NCBI GenBank assembly: GCA_949292245.1
Contig: CASEYV010000001.1
Location: forward strand, 116,433-180,432
Reading direction: 5' to 3'
Source: an uncultured bacterium
Lineage (GTDB): Bacteria; Bacillota_I; Bacilli_A; RF39; UBA660
Length of the DNA: 64,000 bases
Part shown: in pieces, positions 34,721-43,344 of the stretch
Numbering within the stretch: the first letter of the stretch is position 1
How the letters are laid out: each line of letters begins with the position of its first letter
Made by a program: the position numbers and the translations under genes
The notes under the pieces: model-generated
What the model saw: the letters and a program-made list of their open reading frames with translations, nothing else
The model's database searches: none
Told to the model about the DNA's origin: nothing

Positions 34721-34894
34721 TTATTCTGGTATACAATATAAAATACCATCCTCCATTGTTTCTGTCAATTCTGATACTAATTGAATTTTATTACTTAAGG
34801 TTGTATTAATTAAAGATATTTGATTATTTATATTTTCAATTTCATCAAGTAACCCATTGATTCTTTTTATATCTATTTTACTTATATCAGTCAT
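34721..34894 (-). CDS. Small coiled-coil protein (57 aa)
   Basis: A short gene directly upstream of the glycine-rich protein. GGAG lies 5 bases before the ATG at 34894, and TAA at 34721-34723 is followed 4 bases later by the next ATG. The product (MTDISKIDIKRINGLLDEIE...) is acidic with a heptad-like pattern of Ile and Leu, consistent with a small coiled coil, such as a fibre-associated chaperone or joint peptide. A perfect inverted repeat stands just before the ribosome binding site. Confidence 0.65.
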   Translation of the reverse strand: MTDISKIDIKRINGLLDEIENINNQISLINTTLSNKIQLVSELTETMEDGILYCIPE

Positions 34895-34903
34895 ATTTTC
34901 TCC

Positions 34904-34932
34904 TTTGAAGATATTTAATAAATATCTTCAAA
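34904..34932. repeat. Inverted repeat in the leader of the fibre unit
   Basis: A near-perfect palindrome (arms of at least 12 bases, TTGAAGATATTT and its complement) just upstream of the GGAG site of the 34894 gene, between divergent units. It could be an operator or an mRNA leader hairpin. Confidence 0.5.
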
Positions 34933-34953
34933 CTATTTTTTATATAATCTTTT

Positions 34954-34961
34954 AATAAATA
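34954..34961 (+). promoter_or_regulatory. Late-type box AATAAATA before 34991 gene
   Basis: AATAAATA lies 30 bases before the ATG of a virion gene, followed by AAGGA. Confidence 0.5.
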
Positions 34962-34990
34962 ATTTTATATAAAGAAATAAGGATTTAATA

Positions 34991-35566
34991 ATGCTATTTA
35001 ATGAATTAAATAAATCTCATATCAAAGGTCATTTAAGAATTTATGAAGAAGAAACAAATAAAGTTCTTTTTGATAAGCATAATGATATTCATCCAGAAAA
35101 TTTCTCAATAGCTTTGGCTAATTCATTATCAAATAATGGCGGTTATATCCAAGAATTGGCTTTTGGTAATGGTGGTGTTCGTGTTAATGCTTCAAATGAA
35201 TTTTTATATTCATCTCCACAAACAATTGGTAGAACAGCTTCATTATATAATGAAACTTATTTTAAAGTTGTTGACCAACATTCATCTGCAAATGTTGACC
35301 CAACAAGAAATTATATGACTGTATCTCATGTTAATGGTAATGTTTTTACAGATATATTAGTTCATTGCACTTTGGAAAAAAATGAACCAACAGGACAAAA
35401 TATTATTAATAAAGATAATCAAGTTATATCTGAATATACTTTTTCGGAAGTTGGATTGAGAACAAGTTCAGGTGATTTAATTACTCATATTTGCCATTAT
35501 CCTATAGCTAAATCTTCAAACATTACATTAATTTTTGATTATTTAATTAGAATTCAAATAGTATAA
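34991..35566 (+). CDS. Probable virion structural protein
   Basis: A 191-residue beta-rich protein with an N-terminus IKGHLRIYEEETNKVLFDKHNDIHPEN, followed by IQELAFGNGGVRV, SLYNETYFKVVD and a C-terminal EYTFSEVGLRTSSGDLITHI. This pattern (short beta strands with an FGNGG turn) is typical of small baseplate or tail-fibre network proteins of T4-like phages. It is a single plus-strand unit with a late-type box and its own terminator. Exact counterpart not identified. Confidence 0.6.
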   Translation: MLFNELNKSHIKGHLRIYEEETNKVLFDKHNDIHPENFSIALANSLSNNGGYIQELAFGNGGVRVNASNEFLYSSPQTIGRTASLYNETYFKVVDQHSSANVDPTRNYMTVSHVNGNVFTDILVHCTLEKNEPTGQNIINKDNQVISEYTFSEVGLRTSSGDLITHICHYPIAKSSNITLIFDYLIRIQIV

Positions 35567-35597
35567 AAAATCCGCCGAATTTCGGCGGATTTTATTT
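35565..35597. terminator. Bidirectional terminator
   Basis: A stem of ATCCGCCGAA with its complement, unusually GC-rich for this genome, with A and T tracts on both sides, between convergent genes. Confidence 0.9.
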
Positions 35598-36986
35598 TTA
35601 AAGAAAAGATTGAATTAATTTAGATGAAATAAGCGAAGTATCTAATGAAATTTGGCAATCATTAAGTAAATCCGCATTATTTTTCATAAGTAAATTATAC
35701 AAATCTAAATTATCGATACCGTTTTTGTTAATTTTTCTTAAATATGTTAATAATAATTCACCAGCTTTTGCTTGACCAAATAATTCAACCAAATTTTTTG
35801 ATGAAGCAATTTTAAATACTTCTGGATTGTATTTAATCATTTCTACCATTGCATTATATGTAAATGTTCTGATTGAACTTAGACCAAAGTTCTCAATAGC
35901 TTGTTTCATCATAAATTTCAATACTTCATCATTGTATTGTGGATTAGCCAACAAATGCTTAAATAAAGGTGTTAAAGAATTTCGTTGACCTAAATAATCC
36001 ATGTTGTTTTTTACCAAATCAAGATTAATAAATTTTGACAAATTTGTAATATTAAAATGATTTAAAAGTTGTCCAAGAACATTGATGTTTTTAATGACAA
36101 ATTTATTATCACTCATAGAATCAAGAAGAGTTCGTGGACTAAATGTGTAATTAGATAAGAATTTATCCAATACATCATCTTTTAGATGATTTAAAATTTC
36201 TGGATTATTAACAATTCTACTATATAATTTAGCGTAATTGTTTGTCTTAGTTTTTTCAACAAATTCTAATACTCTAAAGGACGGCAATGAAGCTCTAATA
36301 AAATCATCTCTTTTCAATCCATTTACTTCAACCATATCCAAACTGTCGTTTATTCTTTTAATCAAAGCAGTTAATTTTTTAATATAAAGAACGTTTTTCT
36401 TATGGTTATTAACATTTAGAAATGTTCTTGGTCCTCTCCATTCCAAAGTTCCTTGTGGATGGATTCTAAAAACTCTATATTTGTCATTATCGACTAATGT
36501 ATCTGAAAATGTTGAAATATAGTTTCTGTCCAAATAATGTTTAGCATTTTCCAAATATCTATAACTTGCATAAGTTCTATTAAAGAAATTGGTTTTATTA
36601 AATTTAAGAAAATCTTTATAAGATTCATCGGCAACCATGGAGGCAATAGCCCACGAAATGTTTTCTTTATTAATACCTTCAAAAGAAATATGGGTATGCA
36701 AACCACATGTTCGGTTGATTTTAACATTTAATGATGGTAAAGAATCAAAAAAGTCTAAAACCATTTTCAAATTTTTTGGTGTGAATTGAATAACAGGTGA
36801 ACTGTATTCAAAAGTGTCATAACCATAATCAGCTCTTAAAGAACCATCATGGTGCATATCACCTTGACCATTCAATCTTGTATTAAATTCCTTGGTTAAT
36901 TGATAACGGTCAATAGCACTATAGTTGTATGTTCCTTCTAATTCAAATCCAAAATAAAATTGATTAAGTAATTTTTTATTAGACAT
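35598..36986 (-). CDS. Amidoligase-family protein, paralog 1
   Basis: A 462-residue protein of the amidoligase (carboxylate-amine ligase, glutamine-synthetase-like fold) superfamily. Key motifs in order: FGFELEG (12-18), MHHDGSL (44-50) with FEYSSPV (59-65), CGLHTHISF (94-102), and RIHPQGTLEWRGPR (174-187). The predicted reaction is ATP-dependent amide bond formation on a peptide or cell-wall substrate, inferred for this superfamily from comparative genomics. The C-terminal 270 residues are helical and unassigned. It has its own TTGACA promoter (37022-37049) and is the last of three tandem paralogs. Confidence 0.75.
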   Translation of the reverse strand: MSNKKLLNQFYFGFELEGTYNYSAIDRYQLTKEFNTRLNGQGDMHHDGSLRADYGYDTFEYSSPVIQFTPKNLKMVLDFFDSLPSLNVKINRTCGLHTHISFEGINKENISWAIASMVADESYKDFLKFNKTNFFNRTYASYRYLENAKHYLDRNYISTFSDTLVDNDKYRVFRIHPQGTLEWRGPRTFLNVNNHKKNVLYIKKLTALIKRINDSLDMVEVNGLKRDDFIRASLPSFRVLEFVEKTKTNNYAKLYSRIVNNPEILNHLKDDVLDKFLSNYTFSPRTLLDSMSDNKFVIKNINVLGQLLNHFNITNLSKFINLDLVKNNMDYLGQRNSLTPLFKHLLANPQYNDEVLKFMMKQAIENFGLSSIRTFTYNAMVEMIKYNPEVFKIASSKNLVELFGQAKAGELLLTYLRKINKNGIDNLDLYNLLMKNNADLLNDCQISLDTSLISSKLIQSFL

Positions 36987-37021
36987 ATTTCAATTCCTCA
37001 TATTTGTTAATTTATGTGAGT

Positions 37022-37049
37022 ATATTATCACATAAATTATAAATGTCAA
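37022..37049 (-). promoter_or_regulatory. Sigma70-like promoter for amidoligase paralog 1
   Basis: On the minus strand TTGACA (37044-37049), 16 bases, TAATAT (37022-37027), 35 bases before the start codon. Confidence 0.7.
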
Positions 37050-37057
37050 CGATTTTT

Positions 37058-38662
37058 TTAAAAATTATTATCTATAATACTTGCATTCCAAAGAAATGGT
37101 TCGGTTACTCTTATACTCAATGGAATTTCTTCAAAATAATTGTTATTTTTTATTAGATGTTTGTTTTGTAGTTTTAACAGTATATTATTGATACATTTAT
37201 CTTTTTTATTTACATCATCTTTGATTTTCTCTACATTGCATAATGTATTAATTATATAGTTGTATGTAACATCTTGAAAATATCCTTGTTTAAAAAGTTT
37301 TATAATATATTTGAAGTTAATATAACTATGAGTAAGTAATAATTTTACTAAAATAGATTTGCTTCTATTACTAAATTCGGCATTTTTTAAAATGTATGAT
37401 ATTTCATCAACATTAATATTTTCTCCAAATGATTTTATATGATTTTCAAGGATTGAAAATAATGTGTATTCATTAACATTTTCAAAATCTTGTATATCAA
37501 TCAATTTAAAACATGCAGATAAAGAATAAATTATTTCGATTCTTTCGTTCAAAGAAAAATCCATATTTTTAAATTTATATAAATTATTATTGATGAAATT
37601 AATAATAATTTTCTTATTATCCGATGACCATTCTTTAGATAATTGGTTAATAAAATAATTAAAGAAAATTTTATTATTTATATCAAATAATAATGCTGGA
37701 TTATTAATAAATTTACTATATAATCTTTGTGTAATATTATAAAGATTATAATTTATTTGAGATTTTTTACCAAATGTATTGACTAAACCATAAATTTGCT
37801 TTCTATTGGCAATTTTTGATTTTGGTGATATTGATATGTTTTCAATACAAGGGGTTTTAAGTTCTTTAATTTTTTTGAAAAATGATGCTTTTGATATACC
37901 ATCTATGTAATTAGATGACATAATATCATTCATAATATGAATAATTTTATTAAGTTTGTTAATATACAAATCTATACCATTTGGCATCATTAAAAAGTTA
38001 CGAGGACCTCTCCATTCCAAAGTTCCTTGTGGATGGATTCTTAAAACATTGTATTTAAAGTCATTAATATTAACAACAAGATTTTTGAAATCTTTGTTTT
38101 TAATGTTTTCATTTATTTTAAATAAGAAATCTTTATCGGCATATCTTTTACTGAAAAATTCAATATTATCCAAATAACAAAATTCATTAATCCAATCCAC
38201 ATTAGAAGCGATATTAGCTATAATCCAAATAGCATCTTCTTCTGACATACCAGGAAAAGAAATGTGTGTATGAAATCCGCATGTTTCGTTAATACCGAAA
38301 TAATGCTTACTTAAGTCTTGAAAAAAGTTTTTGATTTTTAAAAGATTTCTTGGTCTGTATTTAAATACAGGAGAACTGTATTCAAAACTTTGATATCCTG
38401 ATTCATAATTTTTTAATGAACCATCATAATGTGTTCTACCTGTTCTTGCATTGAAACAAGAATTGATGTAATTATTAACTTTATCGTAAAAAGTTGAATA
38501 ATCACATTCACATAAATCATTACAATCTAATTCATCAAATGAATCGACATTTTCATAATCATTAATATCTTCAACATCATCAAAAGAAATGTATTCTGAA
38601 AGTTTTGCAAAACCTTCAAATTCGAATCCGAATCTAAAATCACTTACTAATTTTTTTGACAT
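37058..38662 (-). CDS. Amidoligase-family protein, paralog 2
   Basis: A 534-residue member of the same family, with an acidic insertion after the first motif (FGFEFEGFAKL, then an Asp/Glu-rich stretch at 25-60). Then come HYDGSL, FEYSSPVF, CGFHTHISFPGM, and RIHPQGTLEWRGPRNF, all catalytic-core positions kept. The C-terminal part is a long helical region of low complexity. It has a separate TTGACA promoter at 38698-38726. Divergence from the neighbours is high outside the motifs, so the duplication is old. Confidence 0.75.
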   Translation of the reverse strand: MSKKLVSDFRFGFEFEGFAKLSEYISFDDVEDINDYENVDSFDELDCNDLCECDYSTFYDKVNNYINSCFNARTGRTHYDGSLKNYESGYQSFEYSSPVFKYRPRNLLKIKNFFQDLSKHYFGINETCGFHTHISFPGMSEEDAIWIIANIASNVDWINEFCYLDNIEFFSKRYADKDFLFKINENIKNKDFKNLVVNINDFKYNVLRIHPQGTLEWRGPRNFLMMPNGIDLYINKLNKIIHIMNDIMSSNYIDGISKASFFKKIKELKTPCIENISISPKSKIANRKQIYGLVNTFGKKSQINYNLYNITQRLYSKFINNPALLFDINNKIFFNYFINQLSKEWSSDNKKIIINFINNNLYKFKNMDFSLNERIEIIYSLSACFKLIDIQDFENVNEYTLFSILENHIKSFGENINVDEISYILKNAEFSNRSKSILVKLLLTHSYINFKYIIKLFKQGYFQDVTYNYIINTLCNVEKIKDDVNKKDKCINNILLKLQNKHLIKNNNYFEEIPLSIRVTEPFLWNASIIDNNF

Positions 38663-38697
38663 TTTTTAACCTCGTATAATGAATTTGTTTTGCTCAT

Positions 38698-38726
38698 TAT
38701 ATATCAGTAAAAAATATTAATGTCAA
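38698..38726 (-). promoter_or_regulatory. Sigma70-like promoter for amidoligase paralog 2
   Basis: On the minus strand TTGACA (38721-38726), 17 bases, TATATA (38698-38703), about 36 bases before the start codon. Confidence 0.75.
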
Positions 38727-38736
38727 GATATAAAAT

Positions 38737-39855
38737 TTAATTTTGGTAAGAATATTTTGCAAACTCTGGACAAAGTTTAATAATATTATTAAGAATTTTT
38801 TTATTATTAAATTTCTTATATCTAAGAGGGATTATAAATGAATCAAATGGTGTATCTTTTTCATTTTCTATGAATAATTGTAATCGTTTAACAAAATATT
38901 GCCAATTCACTGCTCTATTATTTAATTTTGTTAAAATTAAAGGATTTTTATATATACTATCATAGATAGAATCATTGAAAACTTTATTTATATTTTCTTC
39001 TACATTTTCTAAACTAATTAATTTGAAAAAATTCTCTCTACTTATATTTGAAATATATTTACTATCCATTATTGTTGATATATCAGATACAATAATATAT
39101 AAATGTTTAAAGAAATCTTTTATAATTTGTAAATTATTCTTATTTAAGAAGTTACGAGGTCCTCTCCATTCTAATGTTTTTTGAGGGTGTAATCTAATTA
39201 AACGAAATTTTTGTGATGATAAATTTTCGGATAATGTTTTCCAATCATTTTTTAGGAATGAATTTTTAATATCATTTAAATAATCGTTTGGTGAATATTT
39301 AGTAATAAAATTATAATCTATATTATAAGAATCTTTAAATTTTTCAAAATGTTTTCTTATATCATCGTTTATAGCTATATTACATATTATCCAAGCCATA
39401 TCTTCAGTTGACATATTAGGAAAAGATAAATGAACATGAAATCCACAAGATTTATCAGTATATATTTTATATTTTCCATTCATTATTTCGTATAAGAATT
39501 TTATGGATTTTTGAATATTTAAAGGAGTAAATGTCATTACTGGTGTTGGAAATTCAAATCCACCTCTTAAATCATCAAGAGAGCTATCAAAATCTATTTC
39601 AATGTCGTTACCAAAATAATCAGCAAAATAATCCATCAAATCTGATTCTAAATTAGAAAAATTAACATGAGGTAAACCAAATTGTTGTTGGTCACCATAA
39701 CCATCAAATGTATCTTCATCATAATATTCATCGGAAAAATATCCACCATCATCGTGTTCTAAATAATCATTGATGACATTTTTACCCATATATGCTTCTA
39801 ATTCAAAACCAAATTTAAATTCACTATGTAATAATGTTTCTAATAATTTACTCAT
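38737..39855 (-). CDS. Amidoligase-family protein, paralog 3
   Basis: A 372-residue member with FGFELEAYMG, a long acidic Tyr/Asp-rich insertion (about 30-60), FEFPTPVMTF, CGFHVHLSFPNM and RLHPQKTLEWRGPRNF. The Gly of the HPQGTLEW motif is Lys here, and the HxDGSL motif of the other two reads DSSLDDLRGGFEFP, lacking the paired His, so activity or specificity may differ. It is first of the three in transcription order. Confidence 0.7.
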   Translation of the reverse strand: MSKLLETLLHSEFKFGFELEAYMGKNVINDYLEHDDGGYFSDEYYDEDTFDGYGDQQQFGLPHVNFSNLESDLMDYFADYFGNDIEIDFDSSLDDLRGGFEFPTPVMTFTPLNIQKSIKFLYEIMNGKYKIYTDKSCGFHVHLSFPNMSTEDMAWIICNIAINDDIRKHFEKFKDSYNIDYNFITKYSPNDYLNDIKNSFLKNDWKTLSENLSSQKFRLIRLHPQKTLEWRGPRNFLNKNNLQIIKDFFKHLYIIVSDISTIMDSKYISNISRENFFKLISLENVEENINKVFNDSIYDSIYKNPLILTKLNNRAVNWQYFVKRLQLFIENEKDTPFDSFIIPLRYKKFNNKKILNNIIKLCPEFAKYSYQN

Positions 39856-39882
39856 ATTTTATCCATAATTTATATATACAAA

Positions 39883-39890
39883 TATTTATT
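39883..39890 (-). promoter_or_regulatory. Late-type box AATAAATA before amidoligase paralog 3
   Basis: AATAAATA on the minus strand lies 27 bases before the ATG. A back-to-back AATAAATA on the plus strand lies 20 bases away. Confidence 0.35.
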
Positions 39891-39909
39891 ATTTACAATT
39901 TTATATACA

Positions 39910-39917
39910 AATAAATA
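39910..39917 (+). promoter_or_regulatory. Late-type box AATAAATA before DHH gene
   Basis: AATAAATA lies 33 bases before the ATG at 39950, followed by TGGAG as ribosome binding site. Confidence 0.4.
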
Positions 39918-39949
39918 TTTGTATATATTTTATACGTTTTGGAGAAAAA

Positions 39950-41515
39950 ATGAAATTTGAATTATTTGAATCTGGATTACAAAATATTAGACAATTAGCT
40001 AAAGAATATAATAAAGCTATAATTTATTTTCATATTGATTTGGACGGTGTTACATCTGCCATTGCAATGAGAGAATATTTGAAAAAATATGGAATTCAAA
40101 CAATACAAGCTCAAAAAATACAATATGGTTCAATGGAATATGCAATTACTAAACCACAAACAAAAGATATATTACCTGTATTGGTTGATTTTGCTCATGG
40201 TAAAGCATTTATGAAAATTCATACCGACCATCATGATAAACAAATACAATATCAAGGAGCTTCAAATCAATTTAGACATTCTAAATCTAATGCCGAAACA
40301 ATTTCAAGTGTTATATCTGTATCGGATATATTTTCAAAAGAAGATGTTAGAATTATAAACATGATAGATTCTGCTGGATATAAAGATGAAGGTGTTAATC
40401 CTTGGGATATGTTAAAAACTACTGTATCTGTTGATAAAAACGAATCATCTTGGAAAAATCACTTGAAAATGGGTATGGCTACTGGTAAATTGTTATTAGC
40501 ATATAAAAATAGACCTAATTTTTTAGAAGATATTGTTTTAAATTGTGAACCATCATTAATTTCAATGTATAATTATATATTAAGAGTAATCAATCAACAT
40601 ATTGAAAATAAAGATAAAGGTTGGTTTTCTCCACAAACTATTGAACAAAATTCTCAAAATTATTTTGATAAACAATCAACCAGAACTATTAAAAACGGAA
40701 CAGTTGAATCAATAAAAGGTATGAAAAATGGTGAATCTGTTTTAATTGATGATGTTATATTCCAAATAGGTGGTGGAGCTATGACAAAAACAGGTTCATT
40801 TGATAGATATACTGCGTTTAGATTATATCCAAATGCTAAGTATTTTATTATGTTATGGCATACTATTGGAATGATGCAAGTATCAAAAAATCCATGGAAT
40901 AATTCAGATGACGATATTCATTTAGGTCATATTGTTTTAGATGATATTTTTCAAAGAAAATATAAAAGATTATTGGATAAACCTAAATATGATATTTCAT
41001 TGTTAGCTATAAAAATGGCTTTTGAACAAAATATTACAGCTGAAAACGAAAAGAATGTTGCGGGTTTTGATTATGAAGAATTTAAAAATTTATTTGAAAG
41101 AGATTTTTCAAATATGTCGGATAAACAACAATATGTTATTAATAAATGGATGGGATTTAAGCCTTCGGCATTTATATACGGTAATAATGAGAAGAAAAAT
41201 ATAGAAATTGATAAAGCTATTAAATTTTTATCATATTTAAAAATACCTTTGACAGATATTATTGAAAAATCATCTGGTGGACATCCTGGTATTACAAATT
41301 TAAGTGGATTTGCATTTTTAGATGAACAACAAAAATTAAATTCTATATTAGCAAAAGGTGGAAATCCTTATTTAAAAGATAAAAATGAAGATGAAACAGA
41401 TGATGTTAAAAGTAAATTTAAAAAGTTTAAATCTGATGATAAAGTTGATTCAACATCAACAAAGATTTTAAAATCTATAGCACAAGATGTTGTTAAAACA
41501 TTAAATAATAGATAA
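39950..41515 (+). CDS. DHH-family phosphoesterase
   Basis: A 521-residue protein whose N-terminus has YFHIDLDGVTSAIAM (DxDG motif), VLVDFAHG, and HTDHHDKQI (the DHH motif), followed by NMIDSAGY (motif IV Asp). This is the RecJ/oligoribonuclease/cyclic-dinucleotide phosphodiesterase superfamily, Mn-dependent. A later segment IGGGAMTKTGSFDRYTAF may belong to the DHHA1-like substrate domain. The substrate could be single-stranded DNA, short RNA or a signalling dinucleotide; the last would be a counter-defence role. Ends at a strong terminator. Confidence 0.7.
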   Translation: MKFELFESGLQNIRQLAKEYNKAIIYFHIDLDGVTSAIAMREYLKKYGIQTIQAQKIQYGSMEYAITKPQTKDILPVLVDFAHGKAFMKIHTDHHDKQIQYQGASNQFRHSKSNAETISSVISVSDIFSKEDVRIINMIDSAGYKDEGVNPWDMLKTTVSVDKNESSWKNHLKMGMATGKLLLAYKNRPNFLEDIVLNCEPSLISMYNYILRVINQHIENKDKGWFSPQTIEQNSQNYFDKQSTRTIKNGTVESIKGMKNGESVLIDDVIFQIGGGAMTKTGSFDRYTAFRLYPNAKYFIMLWHTIGMMQVSKNPWNNSDDDIHLGHIVLDDIFQRKYKRLLDKPKYDISLLAIKMAFEQNITAENEKNVAGFDYEEFKNLFERDFSNMSDKQQYVINKWMGFKPSAFIYGNNEKKNIEIDKAIKFLSYLKIPLTDIIEKSSGGHPGITNLSGFAFLDEQQKLNSILAKGGNPYLKDKNEDETDDVKSKFKKFKSDDKVDSTSTKILKSIAQDVVKTLNNR

Positions 41516-41518
41516 AAT

Positions 41519-41550
41519 AAAAAAGGCTCTTAATTAAGAGCCTTTTTTAT
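41519..41550. terminator. Bidirectional terminator
   Basis: A perfect palindrome with core GGCTCTTAATTAAGAGCC flanked by A and T tracts, between convergent genes. Confidence 0.9.
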
Positions 41551-43243
41551 TACAATATTTAAGTAATTTATTTAAAAATGAAATTTTGGATTCTAATAAT
41601 TTGTTATTAGTATGAATTATATTAAATAAAGCAGATGATACTACGAAAGCTGATTTTGATTTATCATCTTGTAATTGTTCATATAATTCGGAAGCAATTT
41701 GTTTAATGTTTTTTGAATTACATTCATTTAAAGATGATTTAACATTAAGATTGTTTTCAATAATATCGTTTGATATAATAGATGATATTGGAGAAAAATG
41801 ACGTAATTCATTTGTTAAAATTTTCATATCATTGTCTTTTTCTTCATTTAATATTTTTGTTTTGTAATAATTACTTTTAGCTTCTTCTATTGCCAAATAT
41901 TTTAATGCTGAATGTTCAATACCCAATGTTTCGTTTAAATTTTTAAGATATTCTGTATAATCAATATTATCTTCAACTGATTCAAATATTTTTTCATTAA
42001 AACAATTTTCAGAAGATTTTAATTTTTCAACAGTTTCTTTAAATATTTTTTTGAATTTTGGAATATATGTTCTAATTGAATAGTTATCTTTATATTCAAC
42101 GATAAATGAAGCTATATTATTATATTTTATAGTTTCAAATACTATATTTTTACATATTTGTGAATTTTTATCACCACCGTTGTTGATATATTGAGCTATT
42201 GATTTAATACCAGCTGATAATTTATCATTAAATGCGATTTTTTCACCTTTATAATTTTCAATTATGTAAGCATATTTTTGTTTAATTGGATTATGATTTT
42301 TTGTAAGCCATAAATCCAATAAATCTTTTTTAGAAACATTATAAGTTTCTAAAATTTTGTGTTTTTTAATTTCTTTTAATAAATCTAATCCTGATTTAGC
42401 GTTTTCAGATACTGAAATTAATTTATTATAAGCATTGATTAAATCTTCTTTATTTTCTTTAATTTTCGCTTTATAAACTTTAACATTTTCTAAAAAGAAT
42501 AAAGTTTTATTTTCATTATTTGAAAATGGGATATTATTAATATATTGTTGTTTTACATATGAATTTATGTTATTAATATTATTAATATTTTCATAAAGTT
42601 TATTTAATGCGGAATCATTTAATGATTCAATAAATTCATTTAATTCTTTGTATGTTGAAATAGATAATAATTTTGATAATTCATTATTACTTAAAGAATT
42701 TAAATCTTTTAAATTTGAAATTTGATATAATGATTCTTTTAATATTTTTTCTGCATTTTGATTTTTTATTTCTTCTGACATATAAAAATCAGATGGTTTT
42801 TTAGTATTTTTAGCTGTTAAAATAATTGATTTAAATGCTTCTACTAATTCTTTTTTCATATTTAAAGATTCATTCATTTCTTCATCATCCTTATTATCGG
42901 TAATAATACTAGATTTTATTAAATTATATATTTTTCTTTGGTCTAAATTATCATACACTCTTATTTGAACAGATACACCATTTAATATAGCTAATTCACG
43001 CATACGTTGAATGATATTTTTCATTTTTTCATCAACATTTTTTTTATCTTTCCACAAATAAATGACAGGGTTGTCCTCTGTCATAAATTCAATCATCATA
43101 TTTTCATTGTGAATATAACCCCATACTGCATCATCTATATCTAATGTAGTATTACCATCTTCATCGTAGAACTTTAAAGATAAATTAAAATCTGAACTAT
43201 GTAAAATATTAACTATATCATTTTTTAATGAAGTGTATTTCAT
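41534..43243 (-). CDS. Large helical protein of unknown function
   Basis: A 569-residue Lys/Asn/Glu-rich protein, mostly helical with coiled-coil-like stretches (residues about 180-300 and 380-560). The N-terminal 110 residues look globular (LSLKFYDEDGNTTLDIDD, VIYLWKDKKN). No signal peptide or transmembrane segment. A minus-strand AATAAATA box (43271-43278) lies 28 bases before the start and AAGG precedes the ATG, pointing to late expression, perhaps an internal head or tape-associated protein. Family not recognised. Confidence 0.5.
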   Translation of the reverse strand: MKYTSLKNDIVNILHSSDFNLSLKFYDEDGNTTLDIDDAVWGYIHNENMMIEFMTEDNPVIYLWKDKKNVDEKMKNIIQRMRELAILNGVSVQIRVYDNLDQRKIYNLIKSSIITDNKDDEEMNESLNMKKELVEAFKSIILTAKNTKKPSDFYMSEEIKNQNAEKILKESLYQISNLKDLNSLSNNELSKLLSISTYKELNEFIESLNDSALNKLYENINNINNINSYVKQQYINNIPFSNNENKTLFFLENVKVYKAKIKENKEDLINAYNKLISVSENAKSGLDLLKEIKKHKILETYNVSKKDLLDLWLTKNHNPIKQKYAYIIENYKGEKIAFNDKLSAGIKSIAQYINNGGDKNSQICKNIVFETIKYNNIASFIVEYKDNYSIRTYIPKFKKIFKETVEKLKSSENCFNEKIFESVEDNIDYTEYLKNLNETLGIEHSALKYLAIEEAKSNYYKTKILNEEKDNDMKILTNELRHFSPISSIISNDIIENNLNVKSSLNECNSKNIKQIASELYEQLQDDKSKSAFVVSSALFNIIHTNNKLLESKISFLNKLLKYCNKKGS

Positions 43244-43270
43244 ATGTATGCCTTATATATTATTATAAGA

Positions 43271-43278
43271 ATATTTAT
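43271..43278 (-). promoter_or_regulatory. Late-type box AATAAATA before 41534-43243 gene
   Basis: AATAAATA on the minus strand, 27 bases before the start codon. Confidence 0.4.
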
Positions 43279-43344
43279 TATAAACTATTAAAAAGAGTGA
43301 AACTAATAGTAAATATTTTTATAAATTAGTAAATGGAATGATGT

